From Melanocharis versteri (Eukaryota; Chordata; Aves; Passeriformes; Melanocharitidae): a stretch of DNA of 64,000 nucleotides. Where the stretch lies: the NCBI GenBank assembly GCA_013397845.1, contig VZTG01009361.1, positions 62,203 through 126,202 of the forward strand, in the 5' to 3' direction. Position numbers and translations under genes: made by a program. The notes beneath the pieces were generated by a model that searched no databases, was not told the DNA's origin, and was given only the letters and a program-made list of their open reading frames with translations. Every line of letters begins with the position of its first letter. The stretch's first letter is position 1. Of this stretch, positions 25,936-37,419 are shown in pieces.

Positions 25936-27550
25936 ATACATCAACAGGATATTCACATTACTCCATGACATGACACAATATCCAATATGCCTTATTGATA
26001 CTGATAATGCATCAGTTCTAATATACCATATGGATATTGATAATCAACCTCCTTATTTCACACCAAGGCAGCTGCAATGACTCTTTCGTGCCTCATACCT
26101 GGCTCTGTCTCCAGCCAGGGCTATCAGACCTGAATGCCCCAAAAAATTCCTGGTTTAGGGCTTGACGGAAGTATTTATGAATCAGTTTGAGTGCATCTGA
26201 TTATTCTGTTTGGAAAATGAAACAGTGCTTGGAGAAAGTCAAAATCCTTCACTATCAGAAAGGAAATGTTAAATTATTTAATTTCACACAGCACTTTGCT
26301 TTTGACCTGTAGTGATCTGTCACCTTTTGCCCCAACAAGACATTTATAAAAGATGTGGTGTTTGGGGCTGAACAAATCCCTTCTGCATATTTCTCTGTGC
26401 CTCAGCACATGAACTCGGTCACCCGCACACTCCGCTCCCTCTCTGCACTTCATTCCTCTGCAGCTCTCCACAACGCTCCCATCACACTGTGACTGGCTAC
26501 ACGTTCCTGGGAAGAACTCTGAGTCTCTCAGAGGAGACAGGAGATATATTATTTATCCCACATTCATGCTGTGAAGACCTGAATGTGAAGCCACTCAGTC
26601 TTGCGCAGGATGCTGCAGCATAAATCAGTTTACTGGGTCTGTTCATACGGGTGGAAATGCTGGGGCAAGAGAACAAAGCAAATTGGACGAGTCCTCCCTA
26701 GCCCACGACTGCCATCAGCATCAATTGTGGGCTAACACCCTGGTGCTCCCTGCCCATAATTCCTGGGCTTTATTCTGAATTTCTTATATCGCTCAGCCTA
26801 ACAGGGAAAGATGCAAGAGTGACCTGGTATGGGAAAAACAGGATGCACAGCAGGTTTGGAGCTCCCTCCAGCCCCTTGTTCCTAATCCTGGGACTGATTC
26901 TGTCTGCAATTTCCCCCATTCTGATTTATAACCCGTTTGGAAATACTCATCTGGAAAAAATCACCACTTGGTGCAGGTAATGGGCAGATGTGTATGCTGC
27001 CCAAGGGCTTTGCAGGGGCAGTGGGCATGGGGAGAGATGTTGTGTTTGACACGCACGCAGAGCAATGAGAGAAGCAAAGTTGGACCACTCACTGTGCAGA
27101 ATTATCTGATATTGATTTTCACTATTTTATTTTACTCCTTACTTCCCTCCTTGCTGTGTTGCCCCAAAGCCAATCCAAGGTAGAGACAGCCAGCCACAGC
27201 ATCCAAGAGAGAATCTCCAACAAGAGCAGCAAGAAGAACGAGATGAGTCAAAAACTGGAGTGGTGTTGAGCAACAGACTTGTGTGGAGAGCAGAGAAACG
27301 AAATGTGAGCTCTGTATGTCCCACAGATGAGATGTGTGTGTGAGGGAACAGCCAAATGGAAAGGAACATTAAATTATGGATGGAAATCCATGGTTTCAAC
27401 TCTGTCTCCAGAGGCAGAAACCTGGAGGTGCGTGACACCCTCCCAGAAAACAACCCCCCTCTCCGATGGTGGCACTGCAGTAAAACACACTCCCCTCAGC
27501 AGACCATGGGCAGTTGAGGATAGCCCTTTTTTCTCATCATCCAACATTAT

Positions 27551-27625
27551 TATAGAATCATCTACGCTGGAAAAGATCTCCAAGACCACCAGGTCCAACC
27601 ATTAACCTCACTGACCAGTTATCAG
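27551..27625 (-). mobile_element. CR1 LINE 3'-end fragment, short
   Basis: TTATAGAATCATCTACGCTG, GGAAAAGATCTCCAAGACCA and CCAGGTCCAACCATTAACC are a CR1 3' end of a divergent subtype in minus orientation, truncated at about 75 bp. Confidence 0.8.
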
Positions 27626-28235
27626 AGCTGCTGCTTTCTTCTCCCCTCTGCAACTTTGCTGCCACTGATGGTTTTGGAGCGGAACAGCCAACCAGTTCTC
27701 CACACGGCAATAAACAAGTCACCCAGAATAGTGAGAAAATACACAATTATTTCAGTTTTGTTCGCAATCAGAAACCAGAAGTGAGCCCTTCAGACAGGTG
27801 ATGCAGCCAAAAGCCCACTCAGGGACCACCTTGGTGTCTAAGACCATCAGGGATTTGTCTTGATGCCGCCGGTGCTGAGATGGACCCTCCACTCTAACAG
27901 CCTACATACTTTGAAAGACCCTCCCAGTTAATTTCTTTTCATGCCATGGGGATGCTGCCTCAAGCAACTGACTCATTACTCAGACAGGCCTGGTGTGAGA
28001 TGCCACAATTTCATGCAGAGCTCATGAAATGAGAATGAAGAGTACCTTGATGATGCCCCCAGTGTCACATTATCTATGGTAACCATTAAAGATGTGCACA
28101 GACAAAACAACAGGCGCAATTTGAACTCGTCAGTCGGGTTCAAAAGGAATTTGGTAACAGCTCAGCTCCAAATAAACGGTAAGACCAACTGAGATGATGC
28201 TACAGGCATCTGAACAACTAACTTTATCTCATTAC

Positions 28236-28535
28236 CTGCAACATGTTGAGGAGCAGGCTCCGGAATTTGGTTCCTTCCACCATGAAGAGGGCCATTTTGT
28301 CACAGAGCTTGGCTGCTGTGGAAGCAAAGCTGCGGTCCGTCACCGCTTTCTGGTAGATGGTCTTGACTATCTCCCCCAGCATCTCCTCAGAGTTGGTGGA
28401 GTTCTGGGCCTCCTCCATGAAGGTGGTGAGCTTGGAGTCAACGTCACTGCTGTTGTTCCTCATGCTGTTGAGAATTTCAATTAATTTGTCCATTTTATTC
28501 TTTTCAGGGTCGGTGGTTTCCACCGTGACTTCGTC
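28236..28535 (-). CDS. CTIF: CTIF, third exon in window: start of MIF4G domain
   Basis: This 300-nt, 100-codon exon is phase 0 at both ends. The acceptor on the minus strand is CTTTTCACGGACCAG|GACGAA, preceded by a good pyrimidine tract, and the donor is CAG|gtaatg. The protein starts DEVTVETTDPEKNKMDKLIE and includes LNSMRNNSSDVDSKLTTF, MEEAQNSTNSEEMLGEIV, TAAKLCDKMALFMVEGTK and FRSLLLNMLQ. This is the opening of the MIF4G domain and I recognise it as CTIF. The first few residues before NKMDKLIE are the least certain part because the acceptor choice rests on the splice consensus and phase agreement with the previous exon, which ends in a complete codon. The fold is known to be a helical repeat that binds initiation factors such as eIF3g. 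Confidence 0.95.
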
Positions 28536-30279
28536 CTGGTCCGTGAAAAGGGAAAGACAAGGCGTCTGTTACACAAGGAAAAAACAGATATATCAGCCCA
28601 TGTCCTTGCACAAACAGCAAAGGGGGAAGGGGATTGGGAGGACATAAACAGAAAGAGAAAAGACAAAGCATCTTTTAGTGCCACAGTGGTATAACTTCAG
28701 CATTGGAAAGCACAAGCGCATGCATCCTGCCCCAGAAATGTCCCCTTTCTCCATTTCCCACACCACTCAATCCCAAAGTCCTACCCCTCAGCTCAGGAAG
28801 ATGTCCTTGAGGGTCCTGAGCCAGGATGCCAAAATCTGACCACACTGACTGCCTTTGGCATCTTGGACCAGTTTCTGGTGTCTGTGACATCATGACAACA
28901 GACATTTTTTTGCCTCTCTTTAGAAAGTGCACTGATGCTTGCAAAATGCTCAGACAACAGTCCCACAAGCATATCTACTTTTTAATATACATTTAATGAT
29001 GTAAATTAAGATCAAAGAAGTCACATGACCCCAGCATTCAAAAGACTCTCGACTTTTCCATCTCTTGCCTTTTACACTTTTCACTTCCCATCATTACCAC
29101 AGAAATTATTGCTTCTTTTCAACATTTTATTATGCATTTGCCCCTTTTTCCCCAGTGTCAGGCATGCATCCTGCTTCTTCTGGTCTGCCCTCTTCTACCC
29201 CTTCAGCTCAATCTTATAATGTACTATACAATACAAACCTGTAGCAGTTTTTTGGACAAACCCAATCCCTAACAGCAGTTGGGAGTTGTCCAAACCTGCC
29301 ATCAGGAGGCTAGTTGTGTTGACAGCACCCACCCAAGAGTGGGTGCTGATGAGATTTTTATTCTTACAAGACTCTGAATTTTTGAGAAGAGCATTAAAAT
29401 GAATACTCTGAAAGTCCCTACTATACTCCCATTGCTTTAAAGAACATAAAAATAACTAACAAAATCTCCTACTCCCCCTCATGCCACATCCAGAAATAGT
29501 AAATGCTCATGCATTCAAAGGTATACATTTCCAACATGCACTCCCATGGAATTGTATATGTTCAGGTTATTTTTGCTCTGTATTTTGGAAATCTCATTAG
29601 AGATAACCCCATGGATGCTTTTTCCAGTCTGACAAAAGAATCTCAAAGAAAGAATCTGAGTTTCACAGGGGGCAAATGGAGATATCATCTCCAAATTCCT
29701 CAGAAATCTGTGGCTGAATATTGTTTCCAAAAAGGATTTCTCCTCCGTCACTTGCATGCAATACTTTTGTTATTGTTGGGTTGTTGGAAGGAAGGGGGGA
29801 GATAAGGGCATTTCAATTCATTGCAGAGATAAATGGATATCAGCTTTAAAGCAGCGGAGTCCAACAATTCAGCAATCAAGAGTCAAAGTTTGGTATTTAG
29901 CTCTGTAGTTGCAGAGAGACAAATTGCCTTTTTTAGATGTTTTTTTGCAAAGTGACTGAGCTCTTCAGACCAAGAGGGAGCTCATGTGTGCACCAGCCTT
30001 CCCCCATGGAAAAGGGGAGAGTTCCCAGTCCTTGGAGAACTCAAGCTGGTAGCAACCTCAAACAAGAAGTCAAGCTTCAGAGCCTCAATTCTGTCAATAA
30101 AAGGCCTCCTGAAGAAGCACAAAGACACCTCAAGAGAAGTGCTGACACTGGGGGATTTAGACAAGTTGGGAGCATTGATGGAAAGGTCCCTTGAGCCCAC
30201 CCCACCCTTTATATGGAGAACGGCCAACGGCCAGACTCTCCGAAAAAGAGAAACTCAACGTTTCCCAAAGAAATAATAC
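28536..30279 (-). other. CTIF intron, about 1.7 kb
   Basis: It runs from AAAAG|gtatta at 30279 to the ggaccAG at 28536. I recognise no CR1 or simple repeat. The open frames at 29503-29805 (plus) and 29982-30276 (both strands) are unsupported by splice or family evidence. Confidence 0.85.
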
Positions 30280-30721
30280 CTTTTCTTTTAGTCTCCTCCT
30301 CAGCCTGTCTTTCGAAGACTGAAGCAAATTGATCTTGGGTCTGTCCCCAGCGCGCTCGTGGGCGCTGTCTTTCCGCTTGGTCTCGGGCTCGGGGATGTGC
30401 TGCTGGCACTGCTTCTCCACGGCCTCGGGGCCGCGGGGCGCCTCGGCGGGGGCGTGCACCGTGCACGCGGAGCTGTCCTCGATTTTCAAATTCTCAGTCT
30501 CTTTGGCGTTTCTGTGCGTTTCTTTGTCGTTGGGCGAGTGCTTCTGGTTGTGGTGCCATCTCCGGTTCTGACTGTAGCCGTGGTGGCCCGTCCTGCCCGA
30601 GGAGTGAGGGGCCTGGCCTCCTTGGTAGAGTTTCTGGTGGTCCCTGTTGTGTTTGGTGCCACCCTGCTGATGATCCGCGTGCTGCTGAGACTTGTTCCCG
30701 CTGGGAAGTCTCTGCTGTCGC
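30280..30721 (-). CDS. CTIF: CTIF, second exon in window: basic and low-complexity linker
   Basis: This 442-nt exon begins with a single G completing an AGG codon split with the previous exon, followed by 147 whole codons. The acceptor is TTTGACTTTCCAG|GCGACAG and the donor AAAAG|gtatta, a weak donor. The protein continues RQQRLPSGNKSQQHADHQQG, then GTKHNRDHQKLYQGGQ, SSGRTGHHGYSQNRRWHHNQ, KETENLKIEDSS, a Pro/Glu/Ala-rich stretch (VHAPAEAPRGPEAVEKQ), and closes with the conserved PKINLLQSSKDRLRRRLKEK. In CTIF this is the region between the N-terminal CBP80-binding part and MIF4G; most of it is expected to be disordered. The codons are GC- and CpG-rich between 30340 and 30470, unlike the flanking intron. 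A perfect 8-bp inverted repeat with a one-base spacer lies at about 30451-30467. Confidence 0.94.
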
Positions 30722-30743
30722 CTGGAAAGTCAAAGGAAGTCAC
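30722..30743 (-). other. Competing upstream 3' splice site of CTIF exon
   Basis: On the minus strand a CTTTTCAG ends at 30743, 21 nt before the CTTTCCAG used for the exon at 30280-30721. Use of the upstream AG would add 21 nt; read after the AG of the previous exon they give Ser-Asp-Phe-Leu and then TGA, a stop. Whether it is used cannot be told from sequence. Confidence 0.45.
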
Positions 30744-30784
30744 TGAAAAGCCAGTCGGCCTCAGAAAATAGGTTTCAACTCCTG
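30744..30784 (+). repeat. Inverted repeat arm 1 (41 bp)
   Basis: This matches the reverse complement of 32377-32417 at 37 of 41 positions; three of the four differences are transitions. It includes GGCCTCAGAAAATAGGTTT. It lies 22-62 nt upstream of the acceptor of the CTIF exon at 30280-30721, i.e. over the likely branch-point zone. Confidence 0.85.
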
Positions 30785-30820
30785 TCAGCTGGAAACCAAA
30801 TAGGTTTTTCCGTTTGGTTG

Positions 30821-30884
30821 TTTTGTTTGTTTGTTTGTTTGTTTATTTTGCAAACTGAATGGCAGAGAATAAAAAAAAAAAAGT
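30821..30884 (+). repeat. (TTTG)n plus shared 18-mer and A-run
   Basis: A (TTTG) run at 30821-30844 leads into TTGCAAACTGAATGGCAG (30848-30865) and then a poly-A run. The same 18-mer with a T-run before and an A-run after recurs at 32541-32621 in the same orientation. Confidence 0.75.
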
Positions 30885-31101
30885 GGAAGAAAGTCAAAGA
30901 AAGTTCACCCATTCCTTCGTGGTTCTGTTGGGCCAACACATCTGTCCCACCAAACAGCTTGGCCCTTGGCAAGGGACCACAAAATAGGAGACAATTTCTT
31001 GTCATCTAACAACTCATGCCTCTAAATCTCTTTCAGCGACAGTCATATTTCAGCTGAAAGTTTTTGTGAAGTTGGACAACATGACTTTGTTTCCCAGGAC
31101 A

Positions 31102-31147
31102 AATTCTCCCAGGTTTCTGTGTTTAATTCTCCCAGGTTTCTGTGTTA
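31102..31147. repeat. 23-bp tandem duplication
   Basis: AATTCTCCCAGGTTTCTGTG(TTT) at 31102-31124 is repeated at 31125-31147 with one change in the last base. Confidence 0.9.
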
Positions 31148-31928
31148 CTTCCACCCTAACCAGGAAAAACAGCAGCAGCAAGTCAGGTAGGCAAGAAATA
31201 ACCCAGAGAAATTTTTTTTCTGAAGGCTTTAGAGCTCCTTGAGGGAGCTCTACCTGGCCTGCAGCATCACTTTCTCCTCTTGCCTGCCAACATGGCACAC
31301 TGCTGCATGGGTTTGCAGTGAGCCGTTTTAAGTGTATCAGGAATTTCTAAGTGGAAAAAAGTTAACTAAAAAGTAAGATGCTAAGTAAACTGGCACTCTG
31401 CCCACACCAAATGGTTTTGGTTTGGCCTTATTTTATACATATCCTTCAGCACTGCTACACCAGGACAGGACACATGCATGGATGAAAAGAGGACCACAAA
31501 TTGGCTCTGGCAGCATGGAGAGCATGGCATCCAGGACCACAACCTCCAGAGAGAGGCCTACGTGTACAGAGCTTCAGATGGACAACACGGAAATCCAACA
31601 GCCACAAAGAGGAAGAATTGCCCCTAAAGGGCTTACTCGAGAGACTACAACATCTCAGAAAGGGTGAGCAAGCCCCTGAGCGCTGGCCGTAACCGGTAGC
31701 CGAGATGGCAAATCCCCAAAAAAACAAGAGTTGAATGGAAGAAATGCTTTGGCAGTCTCAGGCATCTCAGATTTCCAAACAGGCTGCAGCGTGGCTGTCC
31801 CCAGCGGAGAAGGCAGAGCCAGAATGCCATCACCCAGGATGCAATAAGATGGAGATGGTCCTGGCACTGGCTGCCTCCACCAGGGCTGGGTCTTCACTTA
31901 CCCTAAGCATGTTGGCAGTGCCTGCTTG

Positions 31929-31960
31929 CTGCCTCTTTGGTATTCTGCCTCTTTGGTATT
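31929..31960. repeat. 16-bp tandem duplication
   Basis: CTGCCTCTTTGGTATT at 31929-31944 is repeated exactly at 31945-31960. Confidence 0.9.
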
Positions 31961-32376
31961 GGTCTTGGCCCTGAGAGCCCGTGGGATGTTTTAATGCCCG
32001 GCTCTTTACAAGGCTGCTGGGAGCAGTGCTTGAGGGCGACACAGGACATCTCCCCAGTATCGGCCCCAAAAACAGGGAAGCAGCTTTGAGTGCTGTGGTG
32101 ACCACAGTGTTTTGCATGCGTACTGGTTTTGTAGCCATAAAACCCTTGGTCAGCCTCACCCCTTGTCTCAAACCCCCGCCCCAATCTGGACAAATTGCAG
32201 CGTTTACTTTAAACCCATCCCACAGCAATTAGTTTAATTTTCATCACCGGCACTGCTCAGCTAAGGGCGCTTGGAAGAAGGAAGCAGCCATTCACAAATA
32301 CATTTCAATGGTCAGCAGTCTCCAGCCCTGCCTGCCAAAGCCATCTGCCCACGGAATCTGTATTCCTTGGCATCCC

Positions 32377-32417
32377 CAGGAGTCAAAACCTATTTTCTGA
32401 GGCCAACTGGCTTTTAA
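32377..32417 (-). repeat. Inverted repeat arm 2 (41 bp)
   Basis: This is the reverse-complement partner of 30744-30784, including AAACCTATTTTCTGAGGCC. In the CTIF pre-mRNA it comes first, about 1.6 kb before arm 1, so the two could pair. Confidence 0.85.
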
Positions 32418-32540
32418 CCATGAAGAGTGAGGGCTCGTGTTTAGCAAACGCAGGACGAAGAGGCTTGTTCATGGCACTGGAAGGAATTTGTGTTTACCCT
32501 CAGACCACTAGATCCAGTTTTCTGAGATATTCAGTGTGTG

Positions 32541-32621
32541 TTTTTTTTTTTTTTGTTTTTTTTTTCCCCTTTCCTTGCAAACTGAATGGCAGGGAACTAA
32601 AAAAAAAAAAATAAAAAAAAA
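32541..32621 (+). repeat. T-run, shared 18-mer and A-run
   Basis: A long T-run (32541-32565, one G) is followed by TTGCAAACTGAATGGCAG (32575-32592) and an A-run to 32621. It parallels 30821-30884. I do not recognise it as a known transposon. Confidence 0.7.
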
Positions 32622-34769
32622 GGAGATGGGAAAAGCCTTCCTGTTTGCCGGAGCCTACAAGCATTTTATGAGTACAGATTCTCCACATCAAGTTTTCCTG
32701 GCATTTCTTTGTTTCCTCTCAGTAATGCAATCACATAAACCGCTTTGTAAAGAGCAATGCTTATTAAAAGGGGAATGTCAAAATAAAAGTTAGTTAAAAA
32801 CCTTATCTGGTACTAAACTCTGACAGGCCTAAGTGTACAAGAGTTGTTTTCTGTGGTTTTGCTCTTCTCTGAGACATCTGAGTTTAACTGTTTGGTTGCA
32901 CTTCAAGTCTCAAGTTATAAGCCAGTCAGCCTGCTACTTTATTTAATTTGTAAATATTTCACAGAAATTACAAAAGTTGCACAAAGACATGGCTGTAATT
33001 TCAGAAGCAAGGGAAAATGCCTGGAAATGAGCAGGGAACCAAACTTGGTCGTAAATTCCTGCAAGAAATGCACGCAGGGACAGTTTCTTTCTAAAGACAT
33101 GATGATATTATAAACCAAACCCTTTATGTTTAAGGGCTATGAATGAAAAAAAAGGCTTAAGATTAAAAAACGCCCAGTTAAGCCAATGTGGAATGTGCAA
33201 GATTGCTCATTTTGGGGCTGTTGCAATAGAATGGGGGAGAACAGGCAGCCCTGCCCCTCTACAGGACAGCTAAAAGGTGATGTCCCCATGGCAAGGGGCA
33301 GAGCAAACACAGACCAAAGCTCTGTCATCAGTGACCAAACGGTGGAAAACACCAGAGCTAAAAAAGTTTCGGGAAAAAAATTGCAAGAAAGAAAAGGCAA
33401 AGGAAGGAGAATGGCAAACAAGGAGCAATGTCTGTGACTTGGCAGCAGTCAGGGGTCTAGACAATCATCCAGCATTCAGGCAAAGTTGTGTGCTTTTATC
33501 TTCCCAACACCCCAGAGAAGAAGAAAAGCCAAGAAGAAATAGGATCTGCGGGGAAGAAGAGCCAAAGCAGGGAGAACAGGGCTCAGATCTTAAAACTTTC
33601 TAGACTGCACAGCATCTCAAAGCCTGGGAGGTTGGGATGACCCATTCTTGCTATCAGGTGTGACCAAGGTGCTGGGGACACAGAGAGCCTCAAGAAAGGA
33701 CAAAATGGGGACCCGGGTGTCCTGCCACACTCCCGCTGTGGGTTGTTGGAAACAGCCTCGTGCTTGTTGAAGGGCAGCACTGTAGGTGCTCAGATGGCAG
33801 CTTGAGGTGATGTCCCAAGATGGTGCCTTGGGGTGACATGCCAAGCCCAGGGAACCAGGGAAGCACCCAGATGCACTTCCCAACCCAGGCTTTTACATCT
33901 GAGATGCTGAAGAGAGGAACAGCTGAAGCTTGAATCACACAGCGACACCTCCAAGCAAGAATTCACCCCAGAAAAATGCTGCAGTTACAGTAAATCCTTC
34001 CTCTGTCCCCCTCTGCTCATCCTTAGCCATAAGGATGCAGTGCCTTGAAGGGAACCATAATTCAGCAACAAGAAAAAGCATCTGGACAGTACAATGGTTT
34101 ATCTCTTGACTCCATTTAACATTAAATAAGTATTTTCACTTCAAAGGCCAAATTCCAATTCAGTCCAAAACTCCCCCTGACTTCAGTGGGATTTGGCCAC
34201 CAGACAACATGGAAACTAAAGAGACATTGAGAGTCACAAAAAAATTTCAAAAGTACTAAAAACCAAGAGGAGACAGTCAGGGCTGCCAAGCTGGAAATAG
34301 GATGGTATTGCTTCTGCTATTGTTTCTCCACCCATTTTTTTATTTAATTAACTAAATGAGATACCTTTCAACAGAATTTAGATCTGACAAATGTCTGTTC
34401 TGTCGGAGAAGCCTACGCAAACAAATCTAAGGCTTCAGCTGTCTCGGTGATTACCAGCCTACGTGCTCAGAAATTCATGATTCCTGCAAGTTTTTACTAC
34501 ATAGTTTGCTCCCAAGGAAAGGAGCAGGAAGGCACAAGTCTGGGGAAAATAACTCTAGACACATGGACAGCTGTGGTCTAAAACACAGTTGCTCTGTCGT
34601 GTCAGCCTCGCCCGTATCCCCACGAGTGAGATGAGTCTTTTGAGAGCCTCCACCACCTGTCTGGCACGTGGGGAGCTGGAGGACAACACAGGGCTGCATT
34701 CTCCCAGTGGCTGCACAGAGATTTGGGTGAGCAGTTCCTACGAACACTGAGAGGTGAGGAGTTACATTA

Positions 34770-35167
34770 GAGCACTGGTCCCATGAGGGGCGGCTGAGGG
34801 AGCTCAGGTGGCTCAGCCTGGAGAAAAGGAAGCTCAGGAGGGATCTTCTGGCTCTGACAGGAGCAGCCAGGTGGGTGTCGGGCTCTTTTCTCAGGGAACA
34901 GTGACAAGACAAGAGGAAATGGCCTCAAGGTGTGCCAGGTGAGGTTTAGACTGGATATCGGGAAAAGCCCTTACTTGAAAGGGATGTCATGCTCTGGCAC
35001 AGCTGCCCAGGGCAGTGGTGGAGTTCCCATCCTGGGAAAGATTTAAAAGCTATGTGGATGTGGCATCTGGGGACATGGGTTCGTGGTGGCCTTGGCAGTG
35101 CTGGGGAATGGTTGGACTTGACGGCCTAAGAGGTCTTTTCCCACCTGAACAATTCTGAGATTCTATA
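34770..35167 (+). mobile_element. CR1 LINE fragment
   Basis: It contains GGCTCAGCCTGGAGAAAAGG, AGGTTTAGACTGGATATCGG, GGAATGGTTGGACTTGACGG and the 3' end AATTCTGAGATTCTATAC in plus orientation, about 400 bp. Confidence 0.9.
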
Positions 35168-35748
35168 CATCTCCAGTGGCACTTGAGACATTTACCCCAC
35201 GATGTAGAGCACCTTGTATGGCCAAAGAGAATGAAATCCCACCCTGGGACTCAGGGACCGTGTCTCTGCACATGCTGGTTTTTGCCTTTGGAGAACCTGC
35301 CTGGACACTTGCCCTCAATCTCAGCCAACTGCACCATGGCACAAACCCTCCAGGACACCATAAGATCCTTGCAGAGCAGAAATTCTGATTTAGTCCTGCT
35401 TTTGTGCAGGGCAGAATACCTGGTGAGCACAGCCAGGGCCACCCAGTAATTAACAACTAATATGGACTTGCAGACACTCAGGCAAGAGGTTGAGAATGAA
35501 GAGTGGTGCCACGGTCAAACCTTCCCCATCTCTTGCATCCTTCTTGCTTGAAGAACACATTCCTCACTGCATTTGACAGACAGTTAAGTTCCTCTGCACC
35601 CTTTTGTCTGCTTGGACAGGGTCTCCTCCCTGTGTGAGGATCAGGAATATAATGCTAAGTCTTGGAAGTATCTCATGATCAGCTTTGCTATTAACATCCC
35701 TGCAACTAATTAGCAACTGTTGTTGCAAGGGACGGATTAAGACAACAG

Positions 35749-35895
35749 AACCATAGAATGGTTTGGTTTGGAAGGGACCTTAAAGATCATCCAGTTCCAC
35801 TTCCCTGCCATGGGCAGGGACACCTTCCACTACATCAGGGTGCTCCAAGCCCCATCCAGCCTGGCCTGGAACACTTCCAGGATCTGCTGCAGAAA
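35749..35895 (-). mobile_element. CR1 LINE 3'-end fragment
   Basis: AGAACCATAGAATGGTTTGG, TTTGGAAGGGACCTTAAAGA and GGGCAGGGACACCTTCCACT are standard CR1 3'-end text in minus orientation. Confidence 0.92.
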
Positions 35896-37419
35896 TGGAC
35901 TCTGTGGGACCTTCCATTCTCATGATAACCCCAGGTCCCTCCTGTCCATGACACCCCCCCAAAACTGGGGGAGCAGAGCATCCCCAAGGAACTCAGCAGC
36001 TGCTCCTGCAAATGGAGGACTGGTGGGGCTCGACAGGCCACCTCTCTCGCCTACTTTCTGAAAATCCCAACACAACTCTCCATTGAGGGAGGGAAATTAA
36101 AAAGAAACCTTCTTAAAGTCACCACTGAAAGAGTAAAATTCTCAATTTAGCATGTGGTTTATTCCTGGCTGTACTAGCTAGCTGCCCAGGAAACTCAGCC
36201 TGAAGAGGGAAAGGCAGGCAGAAGCAAAATCCTCTGAAACAAACCCATGCCTCCAGGCCCAGTCTTTCTGAACTAAGCATATTCCAGCCAGACCACAAAC
36301 AATTGGACTGGTACCCTGAAGCAGGCACTGCTGGAGGGGTTTGGGCATGGCAGGGCTGCTGTGGTCAGAAACACCCATCATCACTGGCTTTGAGCATTTA
36401 AGAGATGTTGTGGTCCAAGCTGGAGGGACTGAAGGACCCAAGAGGTCCTTCTTATTAATACAATGAGGAAAAAGGTCTGAATTTCTGTTCTAGAGGCTTG
36501 ACTTCCCCTAGAAGTATTCTTCAGCAATCCCACCTCCATCAAAGGCATTCTGATGTCTCACATGCATGGATAATGATAACTCAGTACTGCTTTGATGCAG
36601 GGAGCATCACAGCCCAGCCCTGGCTATTTTCTGTCTTTGCTACGGCGGAGAGCGGGAAACACTCAAATAAGCTTGACAGTTCCACACAACTTAATCAAAA
36701 ACCTCAAAACCCCACAGAAAGCAATAACCACCAGCTCCAAGGATGAAGAACACAGGATTTGCGTTGTGTTTTCCCTTTGGCTTTCTCTCTCAAACTGGTT
36801 TCACTTGGCTCCAGTTTCATTTTTGTTTGCATTTTTCTCAGATGAGAAGGGAACAAGATGTCATGTTCACTCCTGAAAACAAAAATGAAATTATTCACAC
36901 TTCTTTCACGCCCTTCTGTCACCAGGGGTAGAGACCACCCCAACTGCTAGACTGAGCCCACGTCATCCGGACAGACACGGCATCTTGGAAGTGTAGAAAG
37001 TCCACCTGTCAAAATGGTGGTGATCAAGATTTAAAATCATCTTTGAACAGCTGAGATGAAGTGCATGCTTTAAGTCTTACATGTATGCATCTTTACAAAC
37101 ATACAGTGAACGCCAGAAGACAAGCACAGCCAACCAAAACAACGCTGTGAGGGGAGAGATGTTTGTGATGAGGCTCAGAGTCTCTGGCTGCTGGGAAAAG
37201 CATTATGAAACCCTCATGTGAGTTGCCTTCGTGGGCGTAACTCCCTTTATCACCACCTTGGTCCTGAGGTACAAACACTGCTGACAACCCTTCCTTTGGG
37301 CCTGGACACCACATCTGTCTTTGTTTGCTAGAGATGATTTCGTTTGGTCCTCTAGAGCATAATTAGACTCACTACAAACCAACATGGTAGCACTGATTTC
37401 CACCATGATGGCTGTAAAA

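Larger units (their letters stand above)
7792..28235 (-). other. CTIF intron, about 20.4 kb
   Basis: It lies between CAG|gtaatg at 28235 and ttgCAG at 7792. Contents recognised: CR1 copies at 13618-13765, 16210-16675, 17771-17895, 22165-22260, 22640-23066, 24675-24860 and 27551-27625; the minisatellite at 23163-24012; a CpG-dense block at 20517-20870 followed by an AT-rich stretch; and a second GC/AT patch at 25500-25930. From 7800 to 13600 and 17900 to 20500 I see only unique noncoding sequence with short accidental open frames. A TAATTATTGATTTA / TGTAAACAAA cluster at about 14180-14260 could be an old enhancer. Confidence 0.85.

Noticed and set aside
30486..30743. Alternative minus-strand frames over the CTIF exon (79-85 codons)
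   Set aside because: They are other frames of the same exon. Only the frame giving RQQRLPSGNK to RLRRRLKEK agrees with the splice phases and the family.
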